This document shows, in pieces, positions 29,501-44,500 of a stretch of DNA of 64,000 nt. Each line of letters starts with the position of its first letter. Within the stretch, counting starts at the first letter, position 1. This DNA is from Nautilus pompilius (Eukaryota > Mollusca > Cephalopoda > Nautilida > Nautilidae), in assembly GCA_018389105.1 (NCBI GenBank), contig JACATO010000321.1:1826001-1890000 (forward strand), read 5' to 3'. Made by a program: the position numbers and the translations under genes. The notes beneath the pieces were generated by a model. That model searched no databases, was not told the DNA's origin, and worked only from the letters and a program-made list of their open reading frames with translations.

Positions 29501-32500
29501 ATGTGATGTTGAAATAGCTTTCCCCGTTTTTAATCATGGAGATATCTGAAACAAACCGCAAACACTATCATTGGTTCTGTTATTGAAAGCCTGACATCTA
29601 CTTTTAGTCACTGCATGATATCAGTGATCATCAGCTGATCCTGTTCATTTGAGTTATAATGAATCATCTATTTTAAAAAGCCAAACATGTCAGTTTTAGC
29701 TATCTTCAACGTTTATTTCATTTTTGGGCTATTACAGCACACTCAAATTCAAAAATTTTACTTTAAATTCCATTTTTGATGCCACAAGTCAATATTCAGC
29801 TTGATTTCAAGTTGTCCAACATTTAGGGTTCACAACTAGACAGTATGGTACATGCCTACAAGAAACTGTCATGGTAAATATTGTATACCAAAAACAATGT
29901 AAAGATAGTGATCATCAGTTTCAATTTGTTTAGTCTTTAGTCTCAGCTGTGTGGTACTAACTCCATGACACAGTGCATTGGGTTAGCACATATTCTTCCA
30001 ACTTATCTTCAATGTTAGTTCATCTCACTTTGTTGCTGTGATTTGTCTTCTTGGTTTTCTTTGTAGTTTACAACATATCCTTTACTTTATGCCAGTCCTT
30101 AACACATTTCTCACTTATAGTGTATTTCCTGTGTGTGTGGTCATATTACCAACATTTTTTCTGTGAACTTAACAACTTTTAGCATAGAGATTGCCATGTT
30201 TGGCTTGCCAGACTTTACATCAGGCATTTTGAGATAGAGAATTTGTTGGAAGTATTTATACAAATAATTAAAAATGAAAAGGATACATAGAACATAAATA
30301 GGGAGTGCATGGTTGTTAGTGATTGGATAATTTCACAAGCTTTTGGGAGCATATTAATAGTGAATTGTTCACCAAATCAGAAAACATCCCAGGATACATT
30401 TTCTGTAGCCTGTTTCAAATAAATAATCTTACTGTTTATTTTAAAAAATAACATCCTTAGTCATTTTTTAAAATTTTTTCATTAAGAAATTTCAATGATT
30501 CTATTGATAAATAAGTTGAAACCCAGATTTCCAGGGGGAGGGGTATCAGTTTATACACCAAAAAATACAGAACATCTTTCTGATCTTTATTTTGCTAAAC
30601 AGGCTAATAGTACCTAGTCTTCACACATATTGTGATTATTTATTTACTGGACATGGAAACCTCAGCACTTACACCTCAAAGATGAGTTTCTCCAAAATGA
30701 TGGAGCCCTCTGCAACACAATTTTCAGTTCTGTTCAAAAAAGATTACAACAATGTTTGAATGCAGAACTCATTTTTATTTTTCTAATTGAAAGTCATGAT
30801 TAGAGGCAACCCTTCCTCTTTCTATTAAAATGAATGACTGAATTGGTTGTTCACAGCCCATCATATAATAGAGCAATGTTTAATGACTGTTATTGAACCT
30901 TTGAAATGGACTATTAGTTAAATTTATTCACCAACAAACGAGATAAAATAATTTCTTTTTTATAACAAAATTTAAATCTTTCAATGAAAGAGAGAAATAC
31001 TAAAAAAAATAAATAATAAAATAAACACTTAACAGTATTGTGGGGTTGATCTTTTTGCAAGATGATACCTTCAGAATCACCATACTGTGATATTCCAGTG
31101 TACATTTAATTGGAAATGTAAAGCTAAATGATCAAAGAATATTTATATATATAATAAGGAGCACAATACCATATGATGCTTAATTTTGTGTTAACTATAC
31201 TATTTAATCAAAAGTAATATTTTAAAAGATGTTAAAGGATTTAGATGAAGTTGTAGTCAGTGATTAAAACAGTGTGTCATAACTTAAATATGTAACTAAC
31301 ACACAGAGTGAATACAATTTTCTATTCTCTATAGTCCTTTACAAACTTTGGCCTGCCATTACCTGAACTTTGTCCAGTCTGCTTTGGAGTATCTGTTTGT
31401 CACCAATCACATCTGAGCAAATCGTAACTTTGTCAGCTATGTTGGCCAACCATTCAGAACAATGATAAAATGCATTAGCATATCTCTGATGTTGTTCCAC
31501 AAACTCTTCAGAAGTACTTGCATATGTCTGCATTAAAAACCAAAGGAGAAAAAAAGATTAGATTTATAGAGTTTATTCTTTTTTAATTGGTTGATGATGC
31601 TATTAAAATATAGTGTCTCACCATTAATTTTGTATCAGAAATACCTTTTGATAACTGTTAGATGTAAACATAGGTAAGTTGAGTTGGAATATATGTAACA
31701 TTAACCTCTAACTTAAGATATTCAATAGCTTTAATCAAATAATTTTCTGTTCTGCTATGAGCAATGTTTTAATGTATCTTATTTCCTATTAATTATTAAA
31801 TTTGGAGATCAAATAAATCAACTATTCTAACGAGGCAAATAAATGCATAATGACACAGACAATCAGTATACATATGATCCCTCCATCTTTTTCCATAAAC
31901 ATTCAACAGGAAAATGATAAACTAACTCACAAATTTTACAAAACTTTTTTTCTCTACTGCACAACAGTTTTGATGTCCTAATAATGGGCCATCATTTCAG
32001 TTTTAGTATCTTAATACAAGTTAAGCAACTTTCTCCCAAAGTAGATTGGCATTTAATATGCAAAATGGAGATGCAAACTTCCTAAGGATATAACTGAAAC
32101 TGAATGGTGGTTTGTTGAAGACTGGGAATATGATGTTTTACTGGTGTTGAATTAGGAGAAAGAGAGCATGTCACGGAAATGCTGTATTCTGTGCCTGATA
32201 ATGTATTGCATTACTGAATTGTGGGCTGAAGAATGGTCCAGTGTCAGTGGTAAATGGAATGTAAAAATTTAGAATGTATTTAAGGACTATGTTGTTGATG
32301 AGTTGAAAATCTATCATTCACATGAAATAAATGGATGTGAATGTCAAAAAAAAAAAAAACAGATGAAGCTCTTTGATTCTTATGTCTAAAACTCACAAGC
32401 AAACATATTCGTTTTGGCATAACAGTATTTTAGACTGCAATTTGCAACAAAGCAAGATAGAACTGGTATGACTCAATGTAGCATAATAATTTTTTTCTAA

Positions 32501-35500
32501 AATAAACTTCCATCCAATATTTCATTAGGATCCTCAAATTACATTACACAGCTGCAAAGGGATGGTACAACCTGTCACATTGCCAAAACAGCAACGGAGA
32601 GATGACAAAGTTTTCAGGTTCCACCAAAAATGAATCTAATGAACCATGTTTGTAAACATCTTGATAAAAAATTCCAATCAGAATATCCACATCCAGGTAT
32701 TGCGGATGATCTAAAGGTTATAATGAAAACTTATCTATTTTGTGGTTACAATGAACCTATCAAATCTCAGTCCATTTGAATTTGTTAGTTTTGTGTATGT
32801 ATAACAAAATTCTTATCACAATCCTATAAATTTTCAGTGTTCAAACTATTCTGCCAGACTTGTATAACAATGCTTCACATTAAAAAAGTTACATGGTAAT
32901 TTTTTCTTCTTTTCATAAAGATGAGTGCAATTTACCTGAGCAGCAGAGCAGAGAGATAAATAATGAGAATTCAATTGCTGGAGTTTCATGTCAATCTGAG
33001 GTGAATTTAGGGCTCGACCTTCATCAATGAGACAACTTATCATTGTTTGATGTGAGAACATATCCTGCTGGCAGTTCTGTAAACAAAGAGGTCAATTATG
33101 AGCACAAATTAATCTTATCTTATAGGTGGAAACTATCAGAAAATGGAAAGAAGCACTTATCTCATGAACCAACATGGACTTAGTATTACTTTAAAGGACA
33201 AATTCAAACAGTTGAAAAAAGTACCATTTTAACTGTGTATGTATTTAATTTTTAAAAAGTAATTAACAATAACAAACCAAAAAGCACTCAGGTGCAAAAT
33301 TATTAATTTAAGCCAACTTCATATGAAATTAAGCAGCCTTTATTACTTTCCATATGGTAAATATTGTGTTGATCAAATTTGCTGGGTACAATGTGTCTAA
33401 ATAAAAATCTAAATAAAAAAAAAGGGATTAAAAGAATGCAGCAAAATACTTTTGCTAATTGAAGAGTATCCTTCTTCTCCTGGAGTGTGTCGCATAGGTC
33501 CTTGTCAATGGTGAGATGCTTCTCAATGTCAGTAAGCCATTTAGACAGGTGAAGGAAATTTTCATCAAAAGAAGACCATTGCATCTTACTTTCTTCCAGT
33601 TTATGGTGTGTATCTCTCATAATGTCATTAAAGCTTTCCCATCTCTCTCGTAACAAATGTAATTCATGACGAATGACTTCACGCCCTTCATTAGATGTAG
33701 ATGGGTATAATTTTTCACCAGCTTCCAAAACATTATTAAACTTGAGAAGACCATCTTCTTTGCTTCTAGATAATGACTGAAAATATAATGAAATAAATAT
33801 TTTTATGCTTGGCCCTGAAATGGCAAGATTAAACTCTAAATTATCAAATTTAAAGTTGCAGTATTACCCCATCAAGGTAGTAAAATACACTGTAACATGA
33901 GTTTGTATTACGGTTACAACTGAAAATTTACTTCAGTTCTCCAGAAGCCAATCCCTTTGGTGTACCCTGAACACCTGGCTAACACTATGCATCTTCTGTT
34001 AAAAGCAACAAATCTACTGTACATATATAGCTCTAGAAAAAAAACACACGTGATTTCAGTTAACAACAATATTATCGGTAACAAACGACCTAAAAGCACA
34101 AAAATATTTATTGTCACATCACATTTCATGGCAGTCATATTAGCATAATAAAAGAAAAAATCATTTAAAATTCAATTTATCACACTAGAAGCCAATTTCC
34201 CCATTGTGGTACAAGACACTGCAATTTCACATATCACCTATTCAAATAGGACAGATACACAAAATAGAATTTTAATGAGAACTTTTTCTAAAGAAGCTTC
34301 ATCAAGCCATCTGAATAATTTTATACCTACCCATTAAAAATTGTACTACAGCATCATATTTTCAATGTCTTAAAAATACATTTATAGCAAATTATTCCAT
34401 TTAGATATTCAGTAATATGAATTCTCTTTAGACAATATTTCTTTGAATCATCTTTTGACTAAGATTCACTGATTTTATACAGCAATGTTCAAGAGGATCA
34501 GTGTGTATTTCATTTCTCTCCTGGGAGGAAAGGGATAGTAGTCTGGGAGTATATATTAAGTTAAAAATGTAATATTAATTATTTTTTTCTCTTGTAAAAT
34601 TTAGGTAATATATAAGTACAGACAAATCCACTTAATTGCAACCCCTTGAGAGCACCTCACAGATTGTGATAAAATGGGAATTTCTATAAAACAGGAAATA
34701 ACCATCTTAATTCAAGCACTGCTTAAATTTGTTAAACATATTTAAAAAATGAATAGAGTACAGCATTTAAAAAGAAATGCTTGCAATTTGTGAGTTTGTG
34801 GTTTATGCAGTGAAGAAGTATGTGTATTCTTATTAATTAAGGTCAGAAGTCATTAACCTCACACTTTTTCTTCCAGTGCATAAAACTCAAACATTTCACA
34901 ATATTTAGACTCAATGGTATGATGTGAAATATATCCTCTTCAGCCTCTGTTACAAAGTCTTTTCAAAAATAAACAATTTATGCATTAGTTATCTCTATGC
35001 AAATGTCAAGATCATCATCCATTAAAACAAAAAAAAAAGAAAAACCAAACTCAAATTGCAGGAATAATTTAGTCTTCCTTGACTTCATCTGATACATTGC
35101 TTTCCTCTCTTAAAATCAAACAGTTTCTGAAGCACTTTCTGATGCAGATAGAAGTTACTGCCTTCTATGTTCTACTAAGTTGATCCAATCCAACACACTG
35201 AAGTTTTTTCATAACCTGTGGAACAATAGCTTCCACAATGGAATCCAAAACAGAAATTAATTTATACAGGAAAAGTTTCTCATGGTGTTGCATGTAATGA
35301 TGCCTGGTCCAGCAGCTGGATGATGTAAGTGGTGTTAGATGGTAAAAATTTGATCTTCAGATGTGAAAGATCAAGTCACAACATGGAAAATTTCATTATC
35401 CATAAAAAGAATCACCTTTCTCTGCTCTCTCATTTTATCATTGAAAGACTGCCGCCACTTGTCATCCAAGCAGTAGCACCACTTTCATAATTAGTTTTCA

Positions 35501-38500
35501 CATTCTCTAAAGAATGAGGTTCTTGCTTTTTTTCCAATCACAAAAGGTTTCACCTTGTTCAATCTGTTTGGTTAGCATCCAAAAACAATGTAAGATGGAG
35601 GTCTTTATTTCACCACTGCTCACCTTCTCTCTTTTTGTGGTGTGTGTAGATTTGATCAGACAAGTAACAGAAGAAGAAACATTTGTTTCATCACAAGTAA
35701 ATGCAGTTGCAGGGATACTCTGCTAATAAACTCACCAACACTTTCTTAGTCCATGCATCAGCAATGTGTCTGTTATTGTCAGCTTTTTCATTGCACATTT
35801 TTTTTAAAATCAAAGCTGCCTCCCTTTCCAGCAAAACAAAAATCCATTAAAATTCATTAGCTTCAGCTCTCAAAAGGCAAACATCAATCAGGACCCTTTG
35901 AGCTCTTTTGTGATTAAACCAACTAAAGAGAACTTTATTAAAACTGACCATTTTATATTCATGCTTCTGTTTCCTTCCAATTCTCATTTTTTTCCCAACC
36001 CTTCAAAAATGCCATGCTTCTGTGCAACCAGCTTTTGAATATTCAATTCCTCTACACAATTCAAAAAATCCACTACCTTGCACAACAACAAATCAGTGTT
36101 TTTGTTTTTTTTAGCTATCTTGAGAGAAACATAATTTGGCTTAAACAAACAAGGAATTGCTCAAGTAAGTTGAAAATAAATGAATATGAATCTAATATGA
36201 CTTTATGTAGTGCAGAGACAGATTGAAAATGTCAGTCATTAATGGAATCCTTAAACAATTTTTTTTTTAAAAAAACACTAGTTTCTTCTTTCAGTTTTCT
36301 TTTTATAAAAGAACATTTAAATAAAAAGACAAGATTTACAACTAGAATTCAACTGGATAACTTTTAAAATAAACTGCTTATTAGTTATCTTGAGACATCT
36401 ATAATTTTAAAAAATAATCTTATTTATTCTTAATTATCAATAGTAATCCTTATAAACATTGTTAGAAATTAAATAATGAATATAGCATTGTTAATTTTAT
36501 ATAAAAAGAAATATTTTAACAAATCTTAAAGACAACTGAAACTCTTAGAGGAAACTTCATCCATTATGAACAGAAAAAAAGAGAAAAGTCATAATCAGGC
36601 TGACCATTTCTAGGTATTTAAATTGTTTAGTTGCTTTGCAGAAACTTGTCAGTGACATCCTAGTTATTCCCTTAAATATTATTAACAAAGATTTCTTTTA
36701 AGTCTAACATTAAATTGGGACATTACTTCCCATTTAAGGACAGGTTCCTGACAAGACAGGTGACATGTAGTTTACTATGTTAAACTTGGAAACTGCAGCT
36801 TCAAATACATTGGTAAGACCATGAAAAATATCTGAGGATTTACCTCTCATTTGTTTGATATGATGGTTTTGCCTTACTTAACCATATGACAGTAACTGCT
36901 GATAGATTTAAAGTATAGAATGTCAAGATTTTAGCCAGGTCCTGCAGAGATTCAAAGTTAAAAGATATAGAATATTTTTTTTTATTAAAACACCACAACT
37001 CTGCAATAAATAATCATTTTCTTACATCCCTTTCCTTATCAAATGCTTTGTTGTTTTTTCAACCACGGTTGTTATTAATTTGCATATTTATCATTCGTAC
37101 ACTATATATTGTATAACCTGTCAGTTTTGCAAATTTTTTTTTTTGTATTTTTTGAGAAGTTTTGTCAGTCTGTTGATATGGATAAAATTACATCAAGAAA
37201 TTTCAATTGTCTTTAAGGTATCATTTCTTTTTTGTCACTGCATCTGTTATTTTTTGCTTAAATAATTTAAGTTGTTCCATCCCAAATCAAATAAGATTTC
37301 ATATATAGTCACTGAGAGAATCAAGAACTAATGAGTGAGAGCAATCCAAGCTACTGTTTCTGTAGACCATAATTTTTATCACTGCAAACAGTACTTGGAA
37401 TTTTTAACATCATGCAGTACTAAAGTATAAAATAAAGATATGTACCTCAACAGCAGATAATTCAGTTTTCAAATCAGTTTCATTGGTTGCTCTGTGTAAA
37501 CATTTTTCTAACTCAGTTTCAGCATTCTGTAACCAGATCATACAAGACTGCTGCTTTTCAATGTAATCTTTATGGTCAGTAACATTCTGCTGACTACACT
37601 GGATTTGCTCCTAAATGAATGAAATAAAAAAAATATATATATACACACTGTTGTTTGTAATGATAATTGTAAATGTATATTTCAGCAGTTGTTCAGTTAA
37701 TACTTAAAAAGAATTTTATTGTAAAGTCTGGAGTATATAGTCTTTATTAAGCACCACATTTATGCCATTAAGAGTCTATATGTAAAATAATATATAAAAT
37801 AAAGAATGAATTGATATATATATATATATGGATATACCAATATATCTGTTCAACATGTTCATAAACAATTTTTTCCATTTTTTGTATGAAAAGATGTGAA
37901 AAGGTTCAGATTTGCAACATATGATGTAAAAGTTGCACTCTTAATGCAAAAATACCTGCCTGTAATGCTGTAGATAAAGCTGAATAGCGTGTCCACAAAT
38001 TACTGACATGAGAAGAAGGCCGAGCATTTCCTATTAACTTTGATATCTGTCCAGCAGTCTTCTTGAGATTTTCGAAGTCAGCTAAATGCTTGGTAATATC
38101 ATTTTCAAGTTTCTGTAAAATTCGTATTTAAACAAAAAATGTGATGCAAGGTTTATCACTACCTATGCACTCCAATCTAACATGTACAGTCTGTCACACA
38201 TCTTTCGGTATAGTCATCATTTAAATAAATAGCAGCTGCTTTGAGCAAGTAGAAAAAATGCAAGACCACCTTCAATAGAATCACCTTTCAACTGTTGGTA
38301 GATGGCTGTATTGCAGTTCATTTAAAACAATGTGCAAACATGCAGTGAATCTAAAATGAAAATTCTCTTATCAGCAAATAATGATTACATTTTTAGGCAA
38401 TGAAAATCTGCTTAATTAAAAAGAGAATTAAAAGAATTTTTGAGATTAGATTAGTCAAAAAATATTCCAACATTTATATAACAAAATGAATCTACTGAAT

Positions 38501-41500
38501 ACTTTATTTACTGAAAGTAATTTATATATTGGTAACTGCTGAAAATATGAAAGTTAAAATCTTTTTTCTTGTTCAAAGTTGTTTCTTTTACTTTAATATA
38601 AAATATTAAATTTAGTTAAAGTCTTGGTACAATTTTATTAATTTCCATGCCAGAAATTAAAGAGAAAGAGCAATGAGAGAAACCAATTAATGTTACCTGA
38701 AAATGTTGTTGTTGCTCCATCTTATGTGGCATGTCAGGTTTGAGACTGGATTCATTTTTCAAATATTGTTCATTCTCTTTCAACCACTGAGAAAGTTCTT
38801 CAAAACTCCTAGCATAATTGTGCCACTGGTTAAGAGAATCTTCCAAACTGCATCTAAGAAAAGATAAAACTTAGGATAGACTTGATAAAATTATATTAGT
38901 GAAGTCCTCTTACCAAGTGATGTATAATATTTAAATTTCCATTTTTCCAAACATGTACAGAAAAGTGATTGCAAAAGTTTTCTTTTAAAAATATATACAT
39001 AAAAAGATTGTTTCCATGGTTTTATAATAAAAGCAGAATTACACAAATCAACATAAGATGCTATTTTAATTCATTTTTTTTTTGTGCAAATCATTAAAAC
39101 CATTCTATCAGTGCTCAACTAACTTTTAACAACTGATTATTAGGTTTTTAAGAATAACTGAATGCAAAAAAGTCTGAAGAGAAAACTTACGTGAATAGTT
39201 CATTTGCATCACAAAAATTTCCACTTTTTATATCATTTAAACATTATTACGTACAAGTAGTTTTGTGGCACATTTGTTAAAATTTTTCTAGCAGTAGCTT
39301 TAACCAGCCCCACCTTCGAATACATTTAATACTTATTCTGATTGAAAACTTAGAATTTTATTCTATAAAGGTTTAATTTTCAGAGTTATCATGCTATTTG
39401 ACGAGTCTGTAGTCAAAAGTTTCTAACCTGAAATTGTACAAAATAAAATACATTTGTGAATTTGTTTGTTGCAATGAGTTGAACCATTTCTTTTCCTTTT
39501 TTTTAAATCAGCCATAGCTATCCACTAAAATTTTAACAGGTGCAAAGTATAAATTTCTAAATATTATGTTTATTTAATATTTAGAATTCAGTCACTTTCA
39601 TCAGCATGTGCCATCCTCAATCTGGAAGTTGAGAGTCTTGGATCACTTCAATTATCCAAGATAGACCAAGAAAAAGTGTCCTCCCAGAATCCTTTCATGC
39701 CAGGTGTTTTTGAAGACATCAGTTCCCCATCCAGAAACAAAGCTAACAAAAATCTCTACTAGACTCTTTGATTTTTTGATCTGGGAGGAAACCAGAGAAT
39801 CTGGAAGAAATCCATGTGCTTGGCTGGAGAAGTCATGCCAGGAAGGTATGTCAAACCAAAGTCAGTCCCCCTACCAAAAGTGAACTTAGATCCTTGACCA
39901 TAGCAATCTAGTAGTCTAATCATCAGAGCAACATGCTGCTCAGAATGTAGTAACAGAATTAAAATTCTTTAAGTCATGGTGCCCTGTCCAGTTCAATCTA
40001 CAAATTTTGTTCAGTTTCAATCATGCATTATGCTTATTCCAGCATTTATACTGAGAAATAATTTAATCTCTTTTCACTTTAGTTAAAATGTTGTCTTTGT
40101 TTAAACTAATACTGCTTGACGTTTAACATTTATTTCCATTTTTATCTTATTAATAAAATAATATTTGTTGTTTTTTGGGTGGAAAAACACTGATTTCAAC
40201 TTGAAGCCTACATAATCATTTGTATACACAAGTCCATCAAACCACATCCATGAGGTAGGTTTAAAAAGGTATAAAATAAACCAACTCTGTTTCCAACTTA
40301 CTCTGTATTTTCCATTTGTTTTACTAGTGATGTCCAGTTGCTAGCACTGGTTTCTTGGTGATCTTCTAACTCTCTTTTCCTGGCATCTGGAAGCAGATGT
40401 TTCCATTTGGCAATTTTCTCAGCTGTTGCGTGCAATTTCTCTTGTTCTTTGGGAACAATGGCCAACAATTGCTAAAAATAAAATCATTAAAAAAAAAACA
40501 AAAACTGAACAACAACTTTTCAGTGAAAGAAAGATCTTTTTTTTTTACGAAGTAGAAGAATACTTAATGACTGTGAGTTAGAGATATTAAGTTTTAGCTA
40601 AGCAATCACAATATATGTTGCTTCTTATTTTAATTTTAGACATTCAGCACCATGGATCTATTGGTAAGAAATTGTACTGTGTACAACGTTATCTATTACA
40701 AAATTATAAAATACTGAAATCCTAATTTGTAACAAATAATAAATTATACATTTTTATTAAATTTTAGCCAAAGAAATTTTTCTAATCCATCTCTGTGACT
40801 TCAATACAACAGAGAAATGAAAATCTGTAAAAACTATTTGTTATCATTATTTCCTATGCAGTAACCAAATTTTATACTGATCTCTCTTTTTTTTTTTTTC
40901 AGATAAAAAAAACAAAACAATGTGTATTTCAGGCTGTACCAGAGTATACTGAATAATATCAGTAGCCAAATTTATTGAATAGTGGATTAGTGTAATAATA
41001 GCAGATGTAAAGCACTACATCTACCATGCCAATGACCATGAGACAGTTTCCTAGTCTTTTTTCGTGGATGGCCACTGGAATGGTTTCTGGATAAACCTGT
41101 CTGCATGGCTTTCCTCAATGCACTTTAGTTTACTCTCACTTCTAAGCAGAACACCTTGAATAGGTTCTTTCCTCAATGAAGCTGATGGTGTTCAGTGCAC
41201 ATGGGAAATTTCTAAATGTTAATATTTTGAAGATTTGCACTAAGACCACTGAAGGTCAAAAGTCAACCTGCCTCTGACAGCAGGAAATGAAAAACAAAAA
41301 CCACATTCATCTATCAAATGCATTTAATAATAAATATTTTAATTAATGCAAAGGTTAAGTATTGATAGTATACTGTTTGAATAAATTTTGTTTTTACTGT
41401 CTGTTAAAAATGTTATTATTTTCCATGTCTAGATGACTGACAAAATCTATTATAAAAATAAGTTTATCAAATTGATTCTAAGATTGGCAGGGAAAACACT

Positions 41501-44500
41501 AATTGCACAGAAGTTAAAATTGAACCAGATATCTTAAATTACAAATTGTAGGTAACAGTCACATGATTCTTTGAGATCTATCTGCATATCCACTTACACT
41601 GAGGTTTCATAAAATAGAAGTGCTAAAAAATCATAATCTTGAGTAGCTAAAAAGTGAAAATTGATTACTTTAATTGCTGCCAGCTTTGCTTCTATACTGT
41701 AACAATCACCAGTGACATCACTACACCAAGTCAACTTTTGGTTGGCACCATTCACCCAAGAAATATGTTGCTGCTGTAAGTCTCTGCACTGTTGTACCAG
41801 AGTATTTACAATAGTTTCTTCATTTTTCTTTGCTCGACTTATCAAAGATTCAAATTTTCGACAGAGTACTGTTCCATCTTTAGATAGGCTTAATGCCTCA
41901 TCAGATGGATACTTTTTTTGGAGAGAAGCACATTCCTTTTCTAATAATTTTATTCTCTCCTGATGGCTGGCCAAATCTTGTAACAAAATCTTTAAAAAAT
42001 TAAAAAGACAAAAAATAAAACTATTAAGATCAAATTTGCATTTACTGTTAAAACATAAATAATATAAAAGTTTTTAAATCACCTGTACCAATATAAAACT
42101 AATCTCACCTGAAATGTAAATAAAATGCTGAAGCATGAACATATTCAAATTTGACATGAAAATTTGGGAAATAAATCCAGTAGGTAAATATACATTAGTC
42201 CATCATTTATTGTCAAGTAGACATACTGGCTAAAGATTTTAAAATAACATTGGGGAAATCATTGTCACATGAAGTTGAGGCTAAAAAAGTGTGTCCTTAC
42301 AAAACTTACAGACCTTTTCAAGACTATTCTGAGAAAATAGACAGGAAAAATTTTTCAAAACATCAATAATTTTATACAAACAAAGAGTGAGATTAAAGCC
42401 CTAAGAAATATATCTGATAAAATAAATATATACTATAATTAGTTGTCATTATTACAAAATTATTATACTGTATTTATATTTCAAATTTTCCAACAAAGAA
42501 TTATCAGCTGGAGTTTTTTTCCCCTTTATTGTTTTAGCATAACAAGTTAGATTTTTTTTTTGTTCACTAATGAAAACCAGATGAAAGATTAATGCCAAAT
42601 TTTCCACATCTAAAAACAGTTATCAAATTTTCTAATTTCAAAAACTGTGTACAGTGCATACCCTGGTTGTTTGCAGATTGTCTGATGCATTAGTGCTTGA
42701 AACATCATCACACTTTATCAAACTGTCTTTGATTTCACTAATCCATGCTGATTCCTCATCAACAAATGCTTGTAAACTTTGATGTTTGGTTGAGAAGTCA
42801 GCCAGCAGGTTCTCCACCTCAATGACCAAGACTTTTGCATTATCAAACTGCTTTTGGATCTCCAGCTGATATTGGATCAGACATGGTATTTTTTCACCCT
42901 TGTTTAGTTCTTGCAGGTCATGGATGTTCATGTTAACTCCATTCAAAACCTCAGTGAAGTATGGTGCTTCTTCCTACAAATATAACACCTGCATATTTTA
43001 ACTATAATAAAAAGCACATTAAATTAACCTGCTAAAGGAAAAAAAAACTCTATCAGTTGCCTGTTTAAATTAAAGAATTTAACCTATTTAAAGTTATTTA
43101 AATTAAAAATTAAAATGAGGAACAAGAATTTTAAAAATGTAGATACAAAAATGAGCATTAGTGCATTTCAAATTCTAACATTATTTGATAAAGACTAAAA
43201 CATTTTTTTTTTTAAAAAAGAAATTTTTCTTTTAGGAAAGAAAATGTTAGCGAGGCAAATTATAGTGTATTTTTTAGGATTTATTTACATAAGCATCATC
43301 TTCGCCAAAACATTTCTTTTGTTAGATTATGTAGTGAAGACAATGAAGCTCTTTTGGATAGAAAACTGGCTTTGTAGATTAAGGTTCGAGAGAGATTTTA
43401 ATTGAATAATAATCATAGCTGCTGTTTGCTAACAGATTGCATACTAAACATAAAGAAAGGAATTCTACTCACCAGTAAAAAATAGTAGTAGTAATAGTGT
43501 ACATGCATGCATGCATGAATACCATAGACTTAAGGCAGATTTTAACAACACACTTTTGCTAAGACCTACCAATAATCTGAAAAGATTTATCATTTAATGA
43601 AAAGGACCCAACAAGATTCCATTTATTGTTTTTGAGATAATAAATAATAATATGGTGAAATTGTGTGGGTCTGAGCCAAACTTAACCTTCAAAAAACCTA
43701 CTGAGATGGTTATTACTTTGGAAACAATGCCCAAACATTCATCTGAATTAAAGATTTTTTTTTATATTATAAACATACATAAGTTAGCATTTAAAAAGTT
43801 AAATTCTTCTTAAGCATCCTCCAGTCAGTACTAAGTATTCAAGAAAACATTTAATTTTTCTTTTTTAAACCCAACTTGCAATGTTGCCACTCTTGCTTTT
43901 TGATAGAGCTTTTGTCATTGAGAAGTAGTCTCATTACAAAGCAAGGTTTAGTGCCAAGTAGTGACATGTCATTTGAAATCAAAGATAGAAAAAAAAACAA
44001 CAGATAGTGGAATTATTTGGGTGATGACAGTAATTGTAAATTAGAAAATAATTTGTATCACTGATCCACCAAGGGAACTGATTAAACAAAACTTGTGTAT
44101 TGTTCATGGTCACAACGAGAGGGGAACATATCCAGAGAACAAACTTAACACTCAGTTAAAAGCATAGTTATTTTTAAAAACCCTGTCACTTAAAACCACC
44201 TTTCTTATAGATTTTTTTTAATGCAATGACTGGGTCACACTGAAGAAATGCACTAAAAAGATTTTCCCATGTATATGCCACTCTATTGTTAAAAACGCTT
44301 ACCAGCCTACTATGGTGTTCATAAAAATATGACCCCCCTCTCCTGTAATATACAGGTTCATAGTGGATTGCATCAAACGAGGATTCATATGAATAAAACT
44401 TGGCATCAGGCTCATTCAGGATTGTACTGTATCACTAGGATTGATGAAGAGAATCACAAAGCAATGAAGAAACTCTGAGCAGATTAAGGAAATATGAGTG

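Noticed and set aside
43502..43517. CATGCATGCATGCATG run as a possible regulatory palindrome
   Set aside because: A simple tetranucleotide repeat of four copies; no further structure around it.
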